64,000 nucleotides of DNA. Source: Aphis gossypii (lineage: Eukaryota; Arthropoda; Insecta; Hemiptera; Aphididae). A model generated the notes under the pieces. That model was not told the DNA's origin and ran no database searches. It was given only the letters and a program-made list of their open reading frames with translations. Position 1 is the first letter of the stretch. Each line of letters opens with the position of its first letter. The DNA lies in contig NW_026083010.1 of assembly GCF_020184175.1 (NCBI RefSeq), positions 1 through 64,000 on the forward strand, written 5' to 3'. A program made the position numbers and the translations under genes. Shown piece after piece: positions 58,045 to 64,000 of the stretch.

Positions 58045-58261
58045 GGGTCCTTTTCCATGAGCGTTTTTAAAACGCGCGAACGAGTGTGAGTTTAGACGCG
58101 CGTTTATGAAATGCATTGGAAGAAATACAAGCGTACCCATTTCAACGCGCGTGAGTTTTAAACGCGCGTGAACGCGAGGTCTTGCCTCTACGCGCGTTTT
58201 TCGTTTGAGTTTTGAGCTTTAGCTACACGCGCGTTTTAAAAACGCTCGTGGAAAAGGACCC
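58045..58261. mobile_element. Harbinger-type MITE, 217 bp
   Basis: The ends GGGTCCTTTTCCATGAGCG and GGGTCCTTTTCCACGAGCG (complement) are inverted repeats of about 34 bp with one mismatch, continuing into TTTTTAAAACGCGCG. Both sides are flanked by TTA (58042-58044 and 58262-58264), the target used by PIF/Harbinger. The interior has many ACGCGCG motifs and no gene. Confidence 0.88.
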
Positions 58262-58290
58262 TTAGTTTATACAATGTACGAGTTATAAAT

Positions 58291-58451
58291 TGTGGTGTTG
58301 GCGACACTGTAGTGTACTGCGGATTGTGCGGTACACGGTATCCAACACACACACACACACTTCAGTATACAACTCGTGTTTTTTGAAGAATGTTTAATAA
58401 ATGACGATTCACATAATTAACGATTATAATGTCTTAAAAACTAGAAACACA
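58291..58451 (+). mobile_element. LTR copy 1 (161 bp) of a Ty3/gypsy element
   Basis: It starts TGTGGTGTTGGCGACACTG and ends AAACACA. It is identical in length and, as far as I can read, in sequence to copy 2. A TTTAATAAATGACG stretch could serve as poly(A) signal, and an (AC) run lies near the middle. At 161 bp it is short for gypsy LTRs. Four bases after it, TGGCGACGAAGATGGGAT (58456) looks like a tRNA primer site. Confidence 0.85.
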
Positions 58452-58572
58452 ATAATGGCGACGAAGATGGGATATTGAAAAGCGTTATTATTCAATTCAT
58501 TACATATGTTAATATTTAGAATTTAAAGAATTTAAAATTATGTATTCATTTTCTTTTCTATTATGATTTGTT

Positions 58573-58607
<35 letters not shown>

Positions 58608-58697
58608 TGTAATATTCTTTTAAGAGTTGTCATTGTACTATTTTATATAATGTTATTAATGTTATAAAAGTATATTGTTAAATTAAGTAGGGAGAGA
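58452..58697 (+). mobile_element. Internally deleted gypsy body between the two LTRs
   Basis: Only the primer-binding side (to about 58500) and the 3' side remain. It contains a (TTA)n microsatellite at about 58572-58608 and ends in the purine tract AAGTAGGGAGAGA directly before LTR 2, which is the plus-strand primer of reverse transcription. All coding sequence is gone. Confidence 0.8.
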
Positions 58698-58858
58698 TGT
58701 GGTGTTGGCGACACTGTAGTGTACTGCGGATTGTGCGGTACACGGTATCCAACACACACACACACACTTCAGTATACAACTCGTGTTTTTTGAAGAATGT
58801 TTAATAAATGACGATTCACATAATTAACGATTATAATGTCTTAAAAACTAGAAACACA
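58698..58858 (+). mobile_element. LTR copy 2 (161 bp), shared with the full-length element
   Basis: The sequence is the same as copy 1. It serves as 3' LTR of the deleted unit and 5' LTR of the coding unit that follows. The primer-site sequence repeats at about 58863. Confidence 0.88.
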
Positions 58859-58951
58859 ATAATGGCGACGAAGATGGGATATTGAAAAGCGTTATTATTC
58901 AATTCACACCGGAATTCACACGGATCAAAACGGATAAAAAAAAAAAAAAAA

Positions 58952-60974
58952 ATGGCTAAAATCGGTAATATAGAAGAATTCAAATTACAGCAAGAAGATT
59001 TCGAAACCTGGGTAGAACGACTAGAATTATATATGCTTGTGAATAAAATAAAAGAGAATAAAGCAGCAATATTTTTAACCTTAATTGGAAGTGAAGGTTA
59101 TAAAGTACTTAAATCTCTTTGTACTCCAGAATTACCAAAAGATGTCGAGTATGAGAAGCTAGTAAATAATATGAAAAACTATTTGCAACCGAAAGTTTCG
59201 ATTCTTGCTGAACGTTCAAAATTCCGTAATTGTTTACAAGAAAATAATGAAACGATCACTGAATTTATTACAAAACTTCAAAAATTATCAATATTGTGTA
59301 GTTTTGGAAATAACTTGGAGGAAGCATTACGGGATCAAATAGTTCATGGCGTAAGCGACCGTATGCTAAAAAAGAAATTATGCGAAGAACCGGATTTAAC
59401 TTATGGAAGAACTAAAGAAATATGTCAAGCACACGAGGGCGCAGAGAAAAGCCTGGAGAATTTTCAACAGGCTACGAAAGGAGAAGTTAACTTCATCAAA
59501 AAAAAATCATCAAACAAATGGAAGGAACCAAATTGGAAAATGGGGAAAAATGGTGAAAACGCTGACGGCACATGTACATGTTGTGGTAATATGAATCATG
59601 TATTTAGTAATTGTTATTTTAAAAATCGAAATTGTGAAATATGTAATAGGAAGGGACATTTAAAAAAGGTTTGTTATTTGAATAAAAACAAAACTGACAA
59701 GGTTCAATCTAAGTTTGCAGATGCTAAAAATAAGAATTGTAATAAAAATAATATGGGTACAATGAATAGAAAGGTTTCTAGAAACAAAATAAATAAATCA
59801 AATAATTTTTTGGAATCAGATAATTTAGACATAGACACATTATTTCAAATAGAAGCAGTGAACAAAAGAAATAATAACATAACAATTAAAGTTCAAATTG
59901 AAAACGAAATAATTGATATGCAATTAGATACAGGTTCAGCCATTTCAGCAATATCTTTATCAGATTATGAAAATAATTTTAATTATTTAACTATTGTTAA
60001 AACAAATTTAAATTTAAGAAGTTACTCGGGTGATAGTATTACACCAATTGGTTTAATAAATGTAAAAGTTAAATTTAATGAAAAAGATTATAAATTAAAA
60101 TTATATATTGTTGAAAATGGTGGTCCACCTTTATTAGGTAATGATTGGTTAAAGTATTTAGGTATTAAGGTTAATATTGATTTTGAAATAAATAATATTA
60201 CAAGTCAAAATTACTCAAATCAAATTAAAGAATTAGTAATTAAGTTTCCTGAAGTTTTTACTGATAAATTAGGTACTTACAATAAAAATAAATGTAAATT
60301 GTATTTGAAAGAAGATTTTAAACCAATTTTCTTTAAACCCAGATCTTTACCATATAAAATTAAAGACCAAGTAGGAGTGGAGCTGGATAGGTTAGTCAAA
60401 GAGGGTATATTAACGCCAGTAGAAACTTGTGATTTTGGAACTCCTATAGTACCAGTAATCAAAGCAAATGGATCTATTCGTATTTGCGGGGATTATAAAG
60501 TAACTATCAACCCTTTCTTAAAGGTGGATAGGTATCCACTTCCACGAATTGAAGATTTATTTTCTAACATCAGTGGTAGTATAATATGGTCAAAAATTGA
60601 TTTATCGCAAGCATATACACAATTATTAGTTGAAGAAAATTCTAAAGAAATTCTGACTTTATCAACTCATCAAGGATTATATGTACCAAACAGATTAATG
60701 TATGGAATTGCTTCAGCGCCAGGGATTTTTCAGAGGGAGATGGAAAACTTATTTAGGAAAATAGAAAATGTGGTTTGTTTTTTAGATGATATTTTAATTC
60801 ATAGTGATAGTGTAGCCTCACACATAAATAAATTAAATGAAGTTTTTAACAAGTTAAAAGAATGTGGTTTGACAGTTAGAAAAGAAAAATGTGCATTTTT
60901 TCAAGTTGAAATACACTATTTAGGGTACAAAATAAATAAACATGGATTAAATACAAGTGAAACAAAAATTAAAG
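58952..60974 (+). pseudogene. Ty3/gypsy gag-pol, cut off inside reverse transcriptase by a DNA transposon
   Basis: The ATG at 58952 follows an A run 94 bp after the LTR. The frame has a retrotransposon Gag (about residues 1-200), two CCHC zinc knuckles (about 208-242, CTCCGNMNHVFSNC and CEICNRKGHLKKVC), an aspartic protease (LDTGSAISAIS near 330) and reverse transcriptase from about 440 (GTPIVPVIKANGSIRICGDY, SKIDLSQAYTQL, VCFLDDILIH near 608). Gag and Pol are in one frame. At 60974 the frame enters the inserted element; the host frame resumes after 63924. No frameshift or stop occurs before the insertion, so the copy was young when hit. Confidence 0.92.
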
Positions 60975-61441
60975 CAATTGAAGCGCTCGGCCGAACAACG
61001 GGACAAGCGCCACTGAGCGCATTTTACAATAGACGCGTTTAAAATATTACGGACCATTTCTGTCCGTGTTGGTTGAACATTGCACGTAGCTCGTTGTTCC
61101 ATCCGTCTTTTCTTAATCAACTTACCTTAATGTAATAATATCCATTGAGTCTACTAATCGGACAAAATATAATATTTATGTTTAAGTATAAATACGAAAA
61201 TGAAACACAATACGCAAAACTATTATTATTTCATTTTATTGTTTATACATTTAAAATTTTAAATATTTGATTTATAATATTAAATTTTTAAAAAAAATGT
61301 TTCACTTAATATTTATGTTATTTTATTCTTATTTTTATTTTTGACAAACTTGAGTATAATATTAAAAGGAAAAATTAAGTATACAAAATGAAACTGTCAT
61401 GTAAAATATTCTTTATCTTTTTGATTTAAAATAATAAACCA

Positions 61442-63569
61442 TCAAAAGTTTAGTAAGTCCTGATAAAATTGTTTTTTTTCTTGTGGCAAATAATCGCACA
61501 TATCAATTAAGTCTTTCTTCTTCTCTTCTGAGATAGGTATGACTTCTGTGTAAATTTCTGGCAAGTTGCACAATGAAGCTAAGTTTATTTTTCTCCCGTA
61601 TATTTGAAAAATACTCCATGGTTTCAGTATGTTATGACTGCTCCTCAAATATACGTTTGTGGGATCATCACTAGTCACTTTCATCCACATACCTTCTGTG
61701 ATTTTCATTTTCGTATTCCTTATCAGTGCTTTCTCTACTGGAGTGAAATCTTTAAAATCATTTTGTTGCATCTCGATGACAAAAAAAGGCTTATTCAACC
61801 TTGCCTCAGCGATAATATACTTCCAATCTCCAGGAATGAACACCTTTGAATTTTTTTTTTTTTTCGATCAGGGCAAAGTCTCTGTCACAGGGAAGAAAAC
61901 TATGCCCAGAACATAAAAATTTTTGATTTATTTCAGAGAAATATCGAGACTGAACAAGAAGAGCGTATAAGTTTAAGACACGCCAATTATTATTCTGACC
62001 TACACATCGGTCAGACCAAATAATTAATTTCCTTTGCTCTCCAGGTTGCATAATAGTAAATCGATCAACTACGTATTTCAATATGCAAGAGGCTATCTCA
62101 GTGGACCCCCTTTTTGCCTGGCACTCATGCCAGAGGCACATGGTAACATCATTACTCCCCATATCATGGATAGCAAAATTATAATTACTTAGCTGTCTTT
62201 GATAAAAAATAGAGGAATGTGTAAGATTTGGACAAAAAAGTACTTGTTGCAAATCCACACATAACACAATAATATTTTTATTTTTACGGGCTGTATCTGC
62301 ATCTTGTTTTAACTGTTTGTACGCTTGATCAGCTTTGCTATGATGTAAATTACTCTGTATTTCGATATACTTCCTTTCCTCTTCAGTTTTTGCAGAAATC
62401 AATTTAATGTAGTTCATGTCACAGTACTTACACGTATCTGAACGGGGAACACCAAACCGGAGATTGAACTCCTTAGTAAAAACTTCTTCATACAGTGTCT
62501 TACTTGCTTTTACATCAGGGTTTAGTTCAATAAACAAGCTATACATTTTAGATAGACTTAAATCAGGGCTTAAACATTCCTTTTCACTATTTTTCCTACT
62601 ATAGTGAGAAAGTTGTCTCGGAAAACTATCTATATGTTGTCTAATCATTTGTCTCACCAAATTAGGGATTGCATGAGGTCTATTCCTATGTTTTCCACGA
62701 CCATCAATCGGAGTATCGATATTATTTTTTATTTTATTTTGAATTGTTTCGACCCGACGCTTGGTAATTTGAAATGTGTCAATAAACGTTAAGCGACATA
62801 CTTCGAGATCGTCAATGGTATATTTAAAAGTACAAGTACGACGTGACGTTGCATCATTCCTACCGTCCCTACGTCTACCAACTTCTGAAATTTTCATTAG
62901 TGACTTAAGTAAGGCTGACTGTTCATCATAAGTAATATTATGGTAATTATTATAAAATCTGATTTTTGTTGGAAGGCTTAAATCGGTACAACCACGTTTA
63001 GGACAAGTTTCCGCATTACATACTCGTGCCTGCAATTGTAATATTTACGTAAAAAAACTATAATATTGCTATTTAATTAAACTTTCTATTATAAATGTAT
63101 AGTAAAATATATAATGAGTGTATGCAGTTCAACTGATGAAAGAAATGTGAATGATTTGGGTAGGTAGCAGAAAATGCATAGAAAAAAGTTAGGTCTATCT
63201 ATTTATTCACCGAAAATAATATATATGACGTATTGTTGGTAAATAAAATATATTGTATAAATAAATAAAAAAAACAATCGGAAAAATATATTACTGTCAA
63301 CTACACATATTATAAAATGTAAACTCATAAATTTTTTACATCCCTAGTTTTTGATAATTTTTATTTTTTATTTTACATAACAAGCTCGAGTACCTCAGTT
63401 GGTGGAGTTTTTCCAGGAATAATAGCTCCTCGCTTTGATGTGTATGATTCACCAGAATCGCGCAATCTTTTTCTTTTATTTGCAGCCCATTCAGATGGAT
63501 TAATAGAAGTTTACGCGTTTTATTTAGTCGTATTTCGTCACTTTGAGTAAGTTTGACGGTTAAAGACAT
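61442..63569 (-). pseudogene. Putative RNase H-fold transposase of an uncharacterised insect family
   Basis: Exon 1 (63569-63394) starts MSLTVKLTQSDEIRLNK; a one-base shift near 63515 leads into NPSEWAANKRKRLRDSGESY and a GAG/GTACTC donor. Exon 2 starts at 63029 after TTGCAG (ARVCNAETCPKRGC, three Cys) and contains DTCKYCDMN (CxxC), VLCVDLQQVLFCPN (candidate first Asp), MCLWHECQAKRGSTEIASC, WSDRCVGQNNNW (candidate second Asp) and SGHSFLPCDRDFALIEK (candidate third acidic site). An A run at 61851-61864 shifts the frame; the C-terminal part (FIPGDWKYIIAEARLNKPF) ends at 61442. The architecture resembles proteins annotated as DUF7869-type in insects (recollection, not checked). As the only gene in a TIR element, it is the likely transposase. 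Confidence 0.7.
63030..63393 (-). other. Intron of the putative transposase gene
   Basis: Bounded by GTACTC on the minus strand at 63393 and TTGCAG at 63030, both in phase 0. It is AT-rich with no other content. Confidence 0.65.
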
Positions 63570-63918
63570 TGTCACTAGTCACTACGCAAACAAAAAAAAC
63601 ACTAACACGAAGTATGCGAGAGATATAATGGATTATTATGTTTATATAAATATAAAACTTTGATAGTAATAACACGATTTCCACATATTGCGCAACAATA
63701 AGATAACTAGGTACCATATAAATAGATGATACAATTTGACACGTGTCACGTTGTTCCACGATTTAAAACTTAACTTAATATTGCCTTTTAATCTATTTCT
63801 TTGTAATTTCAATGCGATAGTGAACATATACAATAAATTATACCCGTGCCCCGTTATTCCACCGATAAACGCAATAATGCCGAGACTGGCGCTTGTCCCG
63901 TTGTTCGGCCGAGCGCTT

Positions 63919-64000
63919 CAATTGTAGAAGCACCAATTCCCACTAACATAACACAAGTTAAGTCTTTTTTAGGGATGGTAAATTATTATTTTAAATTTAT
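63919..64000 (+). pseudogene. Continuation of the gypsy reverse transcriptase after the insertion
   Basis: After the second CAATTG the frame reads EAPIPTNITQVKSFLGMVNYY, the conserved stretch that follows the palm domain in Ty3/gypsy polymerases. It runs off the window. RNase H, integrase and the 3' LTR should lie beyond the right edge. Confidence 0.9.

Larger units (their letters stand above)
60981..63918 (-). mobile_element. TIR DNA transposon, 2,938 bp, superfamily uncertain
   Basis: Perfect 32 bp terminal inverted repeats begin AAGCGCTCGGCCGAACAACG and continue GGACAAGCGCCA at both ends. CAATTG flanks both sides (60975-60980 and 63919-63924). Because CAATTG is a palindrome, the duplication could be 6, 4 (AATT) or 2 bases, with the repeat correspondingly longer. 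The reverse-transcriptase frame of the host gypsy element is exactly restored if one CAATTG is kept. Subterminal CGTTGTTC motifs occur at 60993-61000 (complement), 61092-61099, 63749-63756 and 63899-63906. One gene lies on the minus strand. I cannot match ends plus gene to a named superfamily. Confidence 0.93.

Overview
The window reads as eukaryotic, AT-rich insect DNA, most likely from an aphid or a close hemipteran (inference). The signs are introns with GT..AG borders, long AT-rich gaps, short TTAGG arrays, and a set of transposon families (THAP/P, HARBI1, ZMYM-type hAT, MULE, Helitron/Helentron, KRBA2-like integrase) that are abundant in aphid genomes. I see no convincing single-copy host gene, tRNA or rRNA. 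Almost everything recognisable is a mobile element, and several elements are nested inside one another.

Layout from left to right. 1-220: 5' end of an acidic minus-strand protein leaving the window. 2501-8075: broken Helentron-like element on the minus strand, with Rep, helicase, endonuclease and a ubiquitin-hydrolase-like tail. 8550-12900: a MITE in TTAA sites, split by a 3.9 kb hAT element (8895-12808). 13-20 kb: AT-rich DNA with small repeats. 20-23.4 kb: THAP exon, a diverged non-coding repeat and a second hAT pseudogene. 23976-28847: a P-like element whose middle is replaced by two opposed Helitron fragments. 29.5-33.8 kb: a decayed viral-type cassette with a double-jelly-roll capsid-like gene and two spliced, apparently paralogous minus-strand genes. 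33796-37404: a Harbinger element with a truncated transposase and an intact three-exon MADF-BESS gene. 37787-43032: a MULE split by a 1,228 bp solo LTR. 43367-52679: a second Harbinger whose Myb/SANT gene is split by a P element (46795-50965) with an 8 bp duplication. 54851-57860: a KRBA2-like integrase pseudogene. 58045-58261: a Harbinger-type MITE. From 58291: a short-LTR Ty3/gypsy element in tandem with an internally deleted partner; its reverse-transcriptase reading frame is split at 60975 by a 2.9 kb DNA transposon.

That last element (60981-63918) is my main candidate for something poorly described. It has perfect 32 bp terminal inverted repeats, a CAATTG target duplication that can be proved because the interrupted retrotransposon frame resumes on the far side, repeated subterminal CGTTGTTC motifs, and a single two-exon gene for a putative RNase H-fold protein of an uncharacterised insect family (possibly DUF7869-like). 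Its structure suggests that this protein family is a transposase.

The elements do not form a pathway. They record a relative order of insertion: MITE before hAT, P before Helitron, MULE before solo LTR, Harbinger before P, and gypsy before the 2.9 kb element. Most coding genes carry only one to five lesions, often in homopolymers, so some may be sequencing errors.
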